A stretch of DNA of 64,000 nt, from NCBI GenBank assembly GCA_039977295.1, contig JBDWDN010000012.1, positions 992,001 to 1,056,000 of the forward strand, read 5' to 3'. The position numbers and the translations under genes are program-made. This DNA is from Hellea sp039977295 (GTDB lineage: Bacteria > Pseudomonadota > Alphaproteobacteria > Caulobacterales > Maricaulaceae). The notes beneath the pieces were generated by a model that was not told the origin of the DNA, did no database searches, and was given only the letters and a program-made list of their open reading frames with translations. Of the stretch, positions 16,880 to 25,471 are shown piece by piece. Every line of letters starts with the position of its first letter. Position 1 is the stretch's first letter.

Positions 16880-18907
16880 ATGGCTGTAGTTTGGACAGAG
16901 AATTTTGAAGATGCTAGCGGCGCGACAAGCCAAGCAGGCGTAACACGCAGCGCGCCGAATCACGCTGATACGGCAAATGGCGGCGGTTCAGATTTATACG
17001 GATCCGGTGACTATTTTGTACGAACGAACGGCGCCTTTGGTGACGGTCTAGTGGGCGTAAGTATGGAAGTACTCAATATTCAGGACACATCATATTGGCG
17101 CGGAGAAGACCTTGACGGCGCTGTTATAAGCCCAGATGTCATTAATTGGACTGGTATTGATATCTCAGGACAGACCAACCTTAGCTTCTCTGGCTTTTTT
17201 GCGGCAAACTTTGCTGGTTTTGATGCCATGGCCGATGAGATCCGCATTGAAGTTCAAATTGATGGCGGCGGTTATAATACAATATTGTTGTTCAGTCAGG
17301 AACTAAATTCGGCGTTCAATGGCGTCCTTGGCCTAGATGCCGATTTTAACGGTGTTGGTGACGATACCAATGAACTCAACAATACCCTCACAAATTATAC
17401 AGCGAATATCGCCGGAACGGGATCAACGCTTGACTTGCGCATTACCGTGAGCGCAGATGGCGGCGGCGAAGAATTCGCCTTTGACCACTTTACGATCGAT
17501 GCAACGCCAGCAGGCGGCCCTATTAATGGTACGCCGATGAATGACACCCTCACGGGCACAGCGGGCGACGATGTTATTAATGGCTTGGACGGTAATGATA
17601 CGCTCAAAGGCGGCGGCACTAACGAAACAGATGGCGGCAATGATACGCTTAATGGCGGCGCAGGCAATGACCGCCTCTTCGGTCAAGGCGGCACAGATAT
17701 TCTAAACGGCGAAGCAGGCAATGATCAGCTTTGGGGTCAGGAAGGCGCCGACGCGCTTGACGGCGGCACTGGAATCGATGGCGCTTATTACATCAATGCT
17801 ACCGCCGGCGTTACGCTTAACGTCGCGACAGGCGGCACAGGCGGCCACGCAGATGGCGATACATATGTCAGCATTGAGCGCTTCTTCGGCTCGCAATTCG
17901 CAGATATGCTCACCGGCGCGGGCGATGATGATTTCCTTTACGGTCTTGGCGGTGATGACCTCATCAATGGCGGCGCAGGTAATGACCTTTTAGTCGGCGG
18001 CTTGGGGCTTGATACAATTAATGGCGGCGCAGGTAACGACCGCATTCTTGGGTCACAAGGCGTAGATACTCTTAGTGGTGACGGAGATAATGATAACATC
18101 TCTGGCGGCGCAGATAATGACATGATCAATGGCGGCGACGGCAATGATACACTTAGCGGAGATGCAGGTGCAGATACTATCAATGGCGGCGCAGGTATTG
18201 ACCGCGCGATCTACACAAGCGCGACAGCAGGTGTGGTTGCCAGCCTCGATGCCGGTGGTTCATTTGGTGATGCCATGGGAGACAGCTTTGTGGATGTAGA
18301 AAACCTCTACGGGTCTTTCTTCAATGACACGTTGTCAGGCGATGCAGCTAATAACCTTATTGTTGGCCTTGCAGGTAATGACGAACTCAATGGTCTTGGC
18401 GGAAATGACCGCCTCATCGGCAGTGCCGGTGATGATACCCTTGAAGGCGGACTTGGCAATGACATCCTTATTGGCCAGGGCGATGCAGATACATTTGTCT
18501 TCTCTGGTAGTTCCGGCCAAGGTGAGCTTGACCGTATTATCGACTTCGAAGACGGCGTAGACACCATTGAACTCGATTTCTTTGGTTTTGTAGACAGTTT
18601 CAGTGACTTAATTCTGACTCAGGTTGGCAATCATGTCCGCATTGAAGAAGATACTGACTCAACAGGCAGCACAAATGATGCCGCAATCCTGGTCTATAAC
18701 ACGATGGTCGCTGATCTAACGGCGGATGACTTTGATATCTCTACGCCGCCGCCAATGGGCGAGCCTCTAAATGTGGACTTTGTAAAATCGGCTCCCGCGC
18801 AAGAAGACGCATTTGCGAGCATTGAAAGCGTGCAATTCCCTGTCGCGTTCTTCGAAGGCGAATGGCAAATCGATATCTCTAGTGATTTCTATGACGTCTA
18901 TATGTAG
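16880..18907 (+). CDS. RTX calcium-binding repeat protein, probable type I secretion substrate
   Basis: The protein has 675 residues. Residues 1 to about 210 form a beta-rich, RTX-free domain starting MAVVWTENFEDASGATSQAG, probably a jelly-roll-like binding module. RTX nonapeptides (GGAGNDxL) run from about 216 to 535. They are interrupted twice by the module IDGAYY...GGTGGHADGDTYVSIE and IDRAIY...GGSFGDAMGDSFVDVE, which also recurs in the giant RTX protein at 1488-8669. The tail (about 555-675) is acidic, with a hydrophobic end ISSDFYDVYM, typical of type I secretion signals. There is no N-terminal signal peptide. GGAGG precedes the ATG and a strong terminator follows. Function is surface or extracellular; the exact ligand is unknown. 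Confidence 0.85.
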   Translation: MAVVWTENFEDASGATSQAGVTRSAPNHADTANGGGSDLYGSGDYFVRTNGAFGDGLVGVSMEVLNIQDTSYWRGEDLDGAVISPDVINWTGIDISGQTNLSFSGFFAANFAGFDAMADEIRIEVQIDGGGYNTILLFSQELNSAFNGVLGLDADFNGVGDDTNELNNTLTNYTANIAGTGSTLDLRITVSADGGGEEFAFDHFTIDATPAGGPINGTPMNDTLTGTAGDDVINGLDGNDTLKGGGTNETDGGNDTLNGGAGNDRLFGQGGTDILNGEAGNDQLWGQEGADALDGGTGIDGAYYINATAGVTLNVATGGTGGHADGDTYVSIERFFGSQFADMLTGAGDDDFLYGLGGDDLINGGAGNDLLVGGLGLDTINGGAGNDRILGSQGVDTLSGDGDNDNISGGADNDMINGGDGNDTLSGDAGADTINGGAGIDRAIYTSATAGVVASLDAGGSFGDAMGDSFVDVENLYGSFFNDTLSGDAANNLIVGLAGNDELNGLGGNDRLIGSAGDDTLEGGLGNDILIGQGDADTFVFSGSSGQGELDRIIDFEDGVDTIELDFFGFVDSFSDLILTQVGNHVRIEEDTDSTGSTNDAAILVYNTMVADLTADDFDISTPPPMGEPLNVDFVKSAPAQEDAFASIESVQFPVAFFEGEWQIDISSDFYDVYM

Positions 18908-18934
18908 TCAGATAACGACATAAACTATCAAAAG

Positions 18935-18962
18935 AAAAGCCCGGTTTTGACCGGGCTTTTTT
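18935..18962. terminator. Bidirectional Rho-independent terminator
   Basis: GCCCGG at 18939-18944 and CCGGGC at 18951-18956 form the stem with a TTTTGA loop. A-run before and T-run after make it work on both strands, so it can end both the RTX gene (plus strand) and the class II aldolase gene (minus strand, ending at 18967). Confidence 0.9.
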
Positions 18963-18966
18963 ATGT

Positions 18967-19833
18967 CTAATGATCATATCCTGGATTGGTTCGCGCGAGC
19001 TTTCGCATCAAGCCTGGCCAGACGAGATTATCTCCCATACCGGGCATAAAGGCGGCCGCGCCTTGCTGATAGACGCGCGCGCCCATCTCTTCAGGCTCTT
19101 CATGTAAGTGCTCTTCGCCGCCAACGGATTGCGCGAAAATTTGCGCCTTACAGGCATTTTCAAGAAAATACATCCGCAGAAAAGCTACACCGCATGACTT
19201 ACCAAGTGTAAGGGTGCCGTGATTACGCAGCATCAGCAGGCTTTTCGCGCCGAGGTTGGCGACAATGCGGTCTCGTTCCTCAAGTTCCAACGCGATGCCT
19301 TCATAGTCGTGATAGGCAAGATCATTATAAACTTGCATCGACATTTGCGTATAACGGCGCAGACCTTTTTTCTGAGCCGAAACCGCCATACCATAAGGCG
19401 TATGAACGTGAATGACGCAGCCCGCATCTTCTCGCGCCGCATGGACTGCAGAGTGAATCGTAAAGCCTGCGGGATTAATAAAGTATGGCGTGTCCTGACA
19501 AATTTTACCGTCCATATCAATTTTGACGAGAGCTGAGGCTGTCATTTCATCGAACATGACGCCGTAAGGGTTGATCAAGAACCTATGCTCCATCTCGCCT
19601 TTTCCGTTGGCTTCATCGGGCAGTCGCGCTGAGATATGCGTAAAGACCAAATCGGTCCAGCCATGCATGGCGCAAAGGCGATAAGTCGCCGCAAGCTGCT
19701 TGCGCATCGCCCATTCGGCGTCACTCACTTTGCCGTTTAGGCTGGGAACGGTGGTTGGGCAGGGAATATTAAATCCAGCGTCAACTTGCATGGCGGATGT
19801 TTCGGCCTGTTTAATCTCACTTTGGGCATTCAT
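18967..19833 (-). CDS. Class II aldolase/adducin-family protein
   Basis: The protein has 288 residues. The fold's marks are present: TDLVFTHISARLPD near 60-73, FLINPYGVMFDEMTAS near 85-100, the zinc-binding HVHTPYG with H142 and H144, and RNHGTLTLG with H205. Class II aldolases cleave or isomerise small sugar phosphates with a zinc ion. Members of this length without an obvious sugar-phosphate partner gene are often annotated only as adducin-family, and the substrate cannot be told. It is divergent from an aldose 1-epimerase gene, consistent with a sugar theme. A bidirectional terminator lies directly downstream. Confidence 0.85.
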   Translation of the reverse strand: MNAQSEIKQAETSAMQVDAGFNIPCPTTVPSLNGKVSDAEWAMRKQLAATYRLCAMHGWTDLVFTHISARLPDEANGKGEMEHRFLINPYGVMFDEMTASALVKIDMDGKICQDTPYFINPAGFTIHSAVHAAREDAGCVIHVHTPYGMAVSAQKKGLRRYTQMSMQVYNDLAYHDYEGIALELEERDRIVANLGAKSLLMLRNHGTLTLGKSCGVAFLRMYFLENACKAQIFAQSVGGEEHLHEEPEEMGARVYQQGAAAFMPGMGDNLVWPGLMRKLARTNPGYDH

Positions 19834-19936
19834 TGCGGGTCTCCTTGTTTATATGCAATTATGCGCATATCACCCATCCCTGACAAGAGCGCAGATGAAG
19901 GCTTGCATCCGAGGCGGGAAACATTATTCCGAAATC

Positions 19937-20953
19937 ATGATTAAGAGCCGTATATTTGGGAAATTGCCATGCAGCGAAACCGTAACCGCTTATGACTTCA
20001 CCACGGATACAGGGTTTCGCGCAACAATATTGAGTTACGGCGCAACGCTGCAATCCCTCACCTTCCCTGATGGGACCGATATTGTATTGGGGTTTGACAA
20101 TTTAACGTCTTATCTGGGCGAGCATCCCTATTTTGGCGCCGCCATTGGACGCGTTGCCAACCGTATAAGCGACGGGAGCTTTACAATTGACGGCGCAAAT
20201 TATGAGCTTCCCAAAAATGAAAGGCCGAATAATTTACATAGCGGCCCCGAAGGCTTTGACCGCGTCAATTGGATTGGCGAAGTTGACGGCAACACGCTCA
20301 TTCTGCGCCATACAAGTCCCGATGGACATCAGGGCTTCCCGGGTGAACTGCTTACCGAATTTAGGTTTAGCTTTGAAGGCAACACTCTGGGCTTAGATGT
20401 GCAAGCGACGACCAATAAGCCCTGCCCCGTAAATATTACCTACCATCCTTATTTTAATCTGACTAATGGCGGAGCGACGCCGTGCACTGATCATCACCTG
20501 CAAATAAATGCAAATTTTTATACCCATGCCGATTCGGCGGGCCTTCCAACGGGCGAGATATCGCGCGCGCCTTGCAGCGGGGTATATCGATATAACGACC
20601 CGAGACCCATTAAATCAAATGACCCTCTTGATCAGAACTTCGTTATTAAATCGCTTTACGCGGCTGACGATAAGATGGTGAAAATGGCAAAGCTCAGTTC
20701 GGACGTGACAGGCCACAAGGTGATAATCTGTTCCACCCAATCCTGCCTTCAAGCTTATACAGGGGCTTATATCCCAACAATGGCCGGTAAAGCTGGACTT
20801 ACATATGGTTCTAATCACGGCGTCGCGCTTGAACCCCAAAGCTTCCCAGATGCTATAAATCAAGAGAATTTTCCAGATAACGTCCTGCGCCCAGACGAAA
20901 TTTATACTCACAAAATAAGTTACACTTTTAGGCCCGGAGAAGCTCAGGCTTAA
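19937..20953 (+). CDS. Aldose 1-epimerase (galactose mutarotase family)
   Basis: The protein has 338 residues from ATG 19937; the frame is open further upstream, but that extension runs into the divergent aldolase gene and is not conserved-looking. Aldose 1-epimerase interconverts alpha and beta forms of sugars. The catalytic histidines are H101 in NNLHSGPEGFDR and H170 in TYHPYFNL, and the catalytic glutamate is E299 in GVALEPQSFPD. The family motif FGAAIGRVANRI is present near 66-77. ATG 19895 is an alternative start. The 3' end overlaps the convergent DUF3445 gene by 26 bases. Confidence 0.88.
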   Translation: MIKSRIFGKLPCSETVTAYDFTTDTGFRATILSYGATLQSLTFPDGTDIVLGFDNLTSYLGEHPYFGAAIGRVANRISDGSFTIDGANYELPKNERPNNLHSGPEGFDRVNWIGEVDGNTLILRHTSPDGHQGFPGELLTEFRFSFEGNTLGLDVQATTNKPCPVNITYHPYFNLTNGGATPCTDHHLQINANFYTHADSAGLPTGEISRAPCSGVYRYNDPRPIKSNDPLDQNFVIKSLYAADDKMVKMAKLSSDVTGHKVIICSTQSCLQAYTGAYIPTMAGKAGLTYGSNHGVALEPQSFPDAINQENFPDNVLRPDEIYTHKISYTFRPGEAQA

Positions 20954-21647
20954 GGCTGGCTAACGCAGCATGTTCTGTAGCTGAAAGGCTGTCTTCGGAC
21001 ACAATATAAGTATGGATGGCAAAGACAACGGCTAACGTCTTTGGCAATCGCCTAAAGGTCTGGCGCTCCACACGGATATAGCGCGGCGCTTTTGGATCAA
21101 TGGGCTTATCGACGCCTTCCCGGCGCGGTTGATGCAGTTCGGGGTCCGTATAGACAAGAAAATTTGCGCGCCCCAAGGGCTGCTCTACACGGATTGCGGA
21201 CAGCATACGTTCCACCGTTTGGCTTACGCGAGAGAATTCGGGCACGGGGCCATGAATGCTCGCAATAGAACGGCCTAATTTCTCCCGCACATCCCAACTC
21301 GAAGGGAAGCACATGACAGCGGCGGTGAGAACGTGATGGTAATCCGTCTTCTGTAGAATGCAAAGGTCTTCCTGCACGCTTAAGAAAGCGTCAATAAGGG
21401 GGTGGGTTTGTGTTGATAACACCCCCATAAGATCTCTCAATTCAGCGCAGACCTCATAGGCTGCGTCAGTAGCTACAAACACTGTATCGCGATGCTGGTT
21501 TATCAATTCGCGGCGATAAGCCATTTGGAGGTCATGGCTGTCTGAGCGTGTTAGCCAGTCTTGCGCCGCAACTGGCTGCACACCTGGGAGACGCGCAGTG
21601 CGCAGGTCCAGCCAGGCCTTTATCGGGAGATTTGAATTCAATATCAT
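20928..21647 (-). CDS. DUF3445 / haem-dependent oxidative N-demethylase-like protein
   Basis: The protein has 239 residues. The family pattern is well kept: QEDLCILQKTD, then CFPSSWDVREKLGRSIASIH with GPVPEF, RMLSAIRVEQPLGRANFLVY, and RVERQTFRRLPKTLAVVFAI near the C-terminus. Characterised DUF3445 proteins are the haem subunit of an oxidative N-demethylase acting on secondary amines. Those enzymes have partner subunits for reduction; none is adjacent, so this may be an orphan with another electron donor. It is convergent with and overlaps the epimerase gene by 26 bases. Confidence 0.78.
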   Translation of the reverse strand: MILNSNLPIKAWLDLRTARLPGVQPVAAQDWLTRSDSHDLQMAYRRELINQHRDTVFVATDAAYEVCAELRDLMGVLSTQTHPLIDAFLSVQEDLCILQKTDYHHVLTAAVMCFPSSWDVREKLGRSIASIHGPVPEFSRVSQTVERMLSAIRVEQPLGRANFLVYTDPELHQPRREGVDKPIDPKAPRYIRVERQTFRRLPKTLAVVFAIHTYIVSEDSLSATEHAALASLKPELLRA

Positions 21648-21710
21648 ATTTTGAGATTGCCAGAGACGCCATCACCTGTCACTTTTTATAGAAAATAAAG
21701 GGAGCAAAAA

Positions 21711-22214
21711 ATGAAGACTTATCTGTTGGGGGTTTCCCTTCTGTTACTCACGGCCTGCAGCGCAGAAACCGCGCCGGAGGAAAGCAAAGCATCAACGACT
21801 GCGGTAAGCGCCGCTGCTTCTTATGACGCGGCTCTCGCCCAAGAGCTTGGCGCTGATGATTACGGCATGCGCAGTTATGTTATGGTTATCCTCAAAACGG
21901 GCCCCAATGACAAAACCCTAACGGATAAAGCAGAACGGGCAGAAATCTTTAAAGGGCATTTCTCAAATATGCGAAGGCTGGCTGAAGACAAACAGCTCAT
22001 TCTAGCGGGCCCCTTTGGCGACCCTGAAGGCATCCGCCGCGGGCTCTATATCTTTAGCGTAAAAACCGTTGAAGACGCCAAAGCCCTTGTGATGACAGAC
22101 CCAGCCGTTGCCGCAGGCATCTTCACACCCGAATTCACACCCTATTATGGGTCAGCAGCGCTTATGCAGGTAAATTCCGTGCATAAGCGTATTGCTAAAG
22201 AAAATCCGGGTTAA
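21711..22214 (+). CDS. YciI-domain lipoprotein
   Basis: The protein has 167 residues. A lipoprotein signal ends in LLTAC, with lipidation at C16. After a linker rich in Ala and Ser (about 17-42), residues about 50-150 form a YciI-like ferredoxin-type domain: YVMVILKTGPND, FKGHFSNMRRLAEDKQLILA with GPFGD, YIFSVKTVEDAKALVMTDPA. YciI-like domains are usually cytoplasmic; a lipid-anchored version is less common. AAAGGGAGC precedes the ATG. The gene is convergent with ald, with only 10 bases between stops. Function is unknown. Confidence 0.8.
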   Translation: MKTYLLGVSLLLLTACSAETAPEESKASTTAVSAAASYDAALAQELGADDYGMRSYVMVILKTGPNDKTLTDKAERAEIFKGHFSNMRRLAEDKQLILAGPFGDPEGIRRGLYIFSVKTVEDAKALVMTDPAVAAGIFTPEFTPYYGSAALMQVNSVHKRIAKENPG

Positions 22215-22224
22215 GGTATAAAGG

Positions 22225-23337
22225 CTAGACGCAAGTTGCGGCGTCAACATAGTCTAGGCCCAAAGCCTCACCGACAGCCGCATAGGTCAGCTTGCCATCG
22301 CAAACATTCAAACCATTAAGTAGATTAGGGTCAGATTTAAGCGCGGCTTTCCAGCCCATCTTTGCAATGCGTTTAGCATGAACCAATGTCGCCGCGTTCA
22401 GCGCATAGGTTGACGTGCGAGAAACAGCGCCCGGCATATTCGCAACGCAGTAATGCACAACGCCGTCGATAATGTAAGTCGGATCATCGTGGGTCGTAGC
22501 CTTGGAGGTTTCAAAACATCCGCCTTGATCGATGGCCACGTCAACCAGCACTGAACCGTCAAGCATAGTCGGGAGCATATCGCGGGTCACAAGTTTAGGC
22601 GCCGCCGCGCCAGGAATAAGAACAGCACCTACAACCATATCCGCATGCGTCAAAAGATCAGCGAGGACGACAGGCGTTGAACGGACGACCTTGGCTTTTA
22701 CGCCAAAATAATTGGAGAGGGATTCCATCCGGTCATTGCTGCGTTCCAAAATCGTCACATCAGCGCCCATACCGACGGCCATTTGGGCTGCGTTGAAACC
22801 AACATCGCCGCCGCCAATGATAACGACTTTAGCAGGGGCAACACCTGGAACACCGCCCAGTAAAACGCCACGTCCGCCACCATCTTTCTGGAGCGCTTTG
22901 GCGCCGACTTGAATGGCAAGACGTCCCGCAACTTGGCTCATGGGTTTTAGCAGGGGTAAGTGACCCGCATCATCTGTGACGGTTTCGTAAGCAATACAGA
23001 CAGCTTTGGACTTTATGAGATCTTTCGTTTGCTCAGGATCGGGCGCGAGATGCAAGTAAGTATAGAGAATTTGGCCTTCCCGAAGCATTGCTCTTTCGCC
23101 GGCTTGCGGTTCCTTGACTTTAATAATCATATCAGCGCGCTCAAAAACCTCTACGGCTGTCGAGACGATTTCTGCCCCGACCTCGATATAGGCTTCATCT
23201 AACGCGCCAATGCCAGCACCAGCTTGGGTTTCGACGATCACGCTTTGACCATCTTGCACAAGTTCAGCAACAGATTCAGGCGTTAGCCCGACGCGGTATT
23301 CGTGATTTTTAATTTCTTTTGGGACACCAATGAGCAT
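22225..23337 (-). CDS. ald: Alanine dehydrogenase
   Basis: The protein has 370 residues from ATG 23337, which follows GGAGAAGG; a longer frame up to 23364 adds nine residues before MLIGVPKEIK and is rejected. Ald converts L-alanine to pyruvate and ammonia with NAD+. All key residues of the family are seen at their usual numbers: R15 in NHEYRVG, K75 in VKEP, H96 in YLHLAPD and D270 in VDVAIDQGG, plus the NAD-binding loop GGGDVG at 175-180. It is divergent from an Lrp/AsnC regulator, the standard arrangement, so induction by alanine through that regulator is likely. Confidence 0.95.
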   Translation of the reverse strand: MLIGVPKEIKNHEYRVGLTPESVAELVQDGQSVIVETQAGAGIGALDEAYIEVGAEIVSTAVEVFERADMIIKVKEPQAGERAMLREGQILYTYLHLAPDPEQTKDLIKSKAVCIAYETVTDDAGHLPLLKPMSQVAGRLAIQVGAKALQKDGGGRGVLLGGVPGVAPAKVVIIGGGDVGFNAAQMAVGMGADVTILERSNDRMESLSNYFGVKAKVVRSTPVVLADLLTHADMVVGAVLIPGAAAPKLVTRDMLPTMLDGSVLVDVAIDQGGCFETSKATTHDDPTYIIDGVVHYCVANMPGAVSRTSTYALNAATLVHAKRIAKMGWKAALKSDPNLLNGLNVCDGKLTYAAVGEALGLDYVDAATCV

Positions 23338-23428
23338 CGACCTTCTCCATGTTAAGTGGGCCATATTTAGTGCGCATCATTTAGCAAAATCAGTGTTGAG
23401 AGTATTCCGAAAGAGTCTGGTAAATTTG

Positions 23429-23460
23429 CGTATATTTGATATATAATATCGGAAAATACG
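23429..23460. promoter_or_regulatory. Candidate Lrp-type operator between ald and its regulator
   Basis: CGTATATTTG at 23429-23438 and GGAAAATACG at 23451-23460 form an imperfect inverted repeat around an AT-rich centre. It lies in the 144-base divergent region between ald and the Lrp/AsnC gene, where the autoregulated site is expected. TTTCC-A-GGAAA at 23464-23474 is a second small palindrome that contains the ribosome site of the regulator gene. Confidence 0.45.
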
Positions 23461-23481
23461 ATTTTTCCAGGAAATTTTACG

Positions 23482-23946
23482 ATGATTGACGGTATTGATT
23501 ATAAAATACTCAGCGAACTCCAAAAGAATTGCAGGCAGTCTGTGGCCGATATTGGCGAGATCATCGGCCTCTCCCCCTCGGCCACACATCGCCGTATTGG
23601 GATATTGGAAAAAACGGGTATTATAGAGCGTTATGCGGCGCGGCTCAGCGGCGAAAAGCTAGGCTATGCCATGACGTTTTTTGTGGAGGTCTCACTTGAA
23701 AGCCAGTCCGAAGCCGTCCTCGCAGCATTCGAAAAAGCTGCCCTCGCCCGCCCCGAAGTGCTAGAATGCTACCTGACAACAGGGTCGGCTGATTATCTCA
23801 TAAAGGTCGCGGCGCGTAATACTGAGAGCTATGAACAGATTTACAAACGCATCATAGCGGCCCTGCCCCACGTCAACAGAATTCAAAGCTCGCTCGTGAT
23901 GAAAACGGTGAAACGCTGGACGGGTTATCCGCCGCGGCCGCTTTAA
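23482..23946 (+). CDS. Lrp/AsnC-family transcriptional regulator of ald
   Basis: The protein has 154 residues. The N-terminal helix-turn-helix is YKILSELQKNCRQSVADIGE with IGLSPSATHRRIGILEKTGI, followed by a RAM/AsnC ligand domain (about 65-145) with VLECYLTTGSADYLIKVAA. Regulators of this type bind an amino acid and form octamers on DNA. The divergent pairing with alanine dehydrogenase points to alanine as effector and ald as target. The protein is the normal family length and looks intact. Confidence 0.92.
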   Translation: MIDGIDYKILSELQKNCRQSVADIGEIIGLSPSATHRRIGILEKTGIIERYAARLSGEKLGYAMTFFVEVSLESQSEAVLAAFEKAALARPEVLECYLTTGSADYLIKVAARNTESYEQIYKRIIAALPHVNRIQSSLVMKTVKRWTGYPPRPL

Positions 23947-23988
23947 GCGCTAAGGTTTTGCGGCGCCGAAGCACGCAGCCACTGTCTT

Positions 23989-24070
23989 GTCCCCCGATTT
24001 ATTCGGGGGTTTCCTAGTAATGAATAACCGCCCTTAACGTTTGGGAGCTCCCCGATTAAATTGGGGGACA
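23989..24070. repeat. Palindromic repeat with TGTCCCCC ends
   Basis: The 82-base unit begins TGTCCCCCGATTTA and ends in its near mirror TAAATTGGGGGACA. Each end is itself a hairpin: CCCCCGA (23991-23997) with TCGGGGG (24003-24009), and CCCCGATT (24050-24057) with AATTGGGG near 24058-24065, containing one G-T pair. The structure is like a REP/BIME or a small non-autonomous element, placed between the Lrp gene and hlyD, which are convergent. It may also act as a terminator. Confidence 0.6.
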
Positions 24071-24127
24071 CAATGTTATAGAAATTAGAAATTTTTCGCC
24101 TGCTAGCGCACGCCAGTTTCCGAGCAA

Positions 24128-25471
24128 TCACTCTTCTCTAAACGTATGATCCATTGCATCTGTCGCTGGCTTCAAAATATAGCTGAGAACCGAACGGCTT
24201 TCAGTTTGCATGAAGCTCTCAGCTGGCATTCCTGGTAGAAGCGTCAAGTGACTTGGAAGGCGGGCTAGCTCTGAAGGCGGAATTTCAATTTTGACAGAGT
24301 AATAAGGCATTCCCGTCACTTGATCGATGATCCTGTCTGGAGAGGACTGAAGAACCAGAGCGTTCATCTCAGGCGTGCTGCGCATGTTAAAGGCTGACAA
24401 ACGCACAGTTGTCTTCTGACCTTTATAAATTTGGTCGATATCAGCAGGGTCAACTTGCGCTTCAATGATAAGGCGTTCATCGGCTGGGATGATCTGCATA
24501 ATTTCTTGCCCCGGCGCGACAACGCCGCCAACAGTCGTAACCGTCATACTATGAACGCGGCCATCGACTGGCGCGATCACATCGATACGGCGAAGTTGGT
24601 CAGAAGCTGTCGTGAGTTGCTCTCTGAAGTCACTGGCCTCTGTATCGGCTTGGCGAAGCTCTGTTAGGACTTCGGATTGGCGCTCTCTGCGCAATTGAAG
24701 GATCTGCACATCTGTCTCAGAGATCGAATTTCGCAGGCGCGCGATCTCGGACTGATGATTAGCCACATCCCCTTGAAGGCGAAGCTCTTCGCGCTCTAAC
24801 GTTAAAATGACGGGCTTAGCCAACCATCCTTTTTCAACCAAAACACGTTTCGCTTCGGCTTCTTCGCGGATCTTCATAGCCTGATTATTCTTTGAACTGA
24901 TCAAGGAATTTAAGCCATCTATCTGGTCTTTAAATTGCGCCACGCGCTGCCTAAGTTGGTCAACCTGACCATTAGCGGCAATTCGGCGGGCATTGAATAA
25001 GCTCTCTTGTCCTAACATGGCGGAGGCCACAATGGGGTTATCTTTCGCGCCTATCAGGTCATCCGGCCAGGTGATAAGGGTCTTAGAATCCCGTTCAGCC
25101 TCTAGACGCGCGACGCGCGCCATGGTTTCCCGTAGGCGCGTCTTTACAAGCTCCTCATTGGCCCCGAGCATGGTTGGGTCAAGCTGCATAACGATGTCGC
25201 CTTCTTTGACAACATCGCCGTCCTTGACAAAGATTTCACCTACGATACCGCCGTCAAGATGTTGTAATGTCTTAGGTTTTCCTTCGACAACGACAACGCC
25301 CGGCGCAATGACCGCGCCTTTGATCTTAGCCAACGACCCCCAGACAAGACCAATGCCGACAAGGAAGAAGATACCAATGAACCCCATGAGGAGGAAACGG
25401 TCATAAGGCTCTTTAGCCGGTTTTTGCTGCGCGGCTGCGGCCAACATTTGTGGATCTAATTGCATATTCAT
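24128..25471 (-). CDS. Type I secretion periplasmic adaptor (HlyD family)
   Basis: The protein has 447 residues. One membrane helix (about 27-47, LLMGFIGIFFLVGIGLVWGS) follows a short cytoplasmic tail. Then comes a biotinyl-lipoyl-like half (VVVEGKPKTLQHLDGGIVGE), a long coiled-coil hairpin (about 120-290), the second lipoyl half (RIDVIAPVDGRVHSMTVTTV) and a C-terminal beta barrel. The LDGGIVGEIFVKDGD segment is typical of PrtE/HlyD adaptors. Its ATG overlaps the stop of the ABC transporter gene (TAATG), so the two are coupled. It should link that ABC protein to a TolC-like channel, which is not in the window. Confidence 0.92.
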   Translation of the reverse strand: MNMQLDPQMLAAAAQQKPAKEPYDRFLLMGFIGIFFLVGIGLVWGSLAKIKGAVIAPGVVVVEGKPKTLQHLDGGIVGEIFVKDGDVVKEGDIVMQLDPTMLGANEELVKTRLRETMARVARLEAERDSKTLITWPDDLIGAKDNPIVASAMLGQESLFNARRIAANGQVDQLRQRVAQFKDQIDGLNSLISSKNNQAMKIREEAEAKRVLVEKGWLAKPVILTLEREELRLQGDVANHQSEIARLRNSISETDVQILQLRRERQSEVLTELRQADTEASDFREQLTTASDQLRRIDVIAPVDGRVHSMTVTTVGGVVAPGQEIMQIIPADERLIIEAQVDPADIDQIYKGQKTTVRLSAFNMRSTPEMNALVLQSSPDRIIDQVTGMPYYSVKIEIPPSELARLPSHLTLLPGMPAESFMQTESRSVLSYILKPATDAMDHTFREE

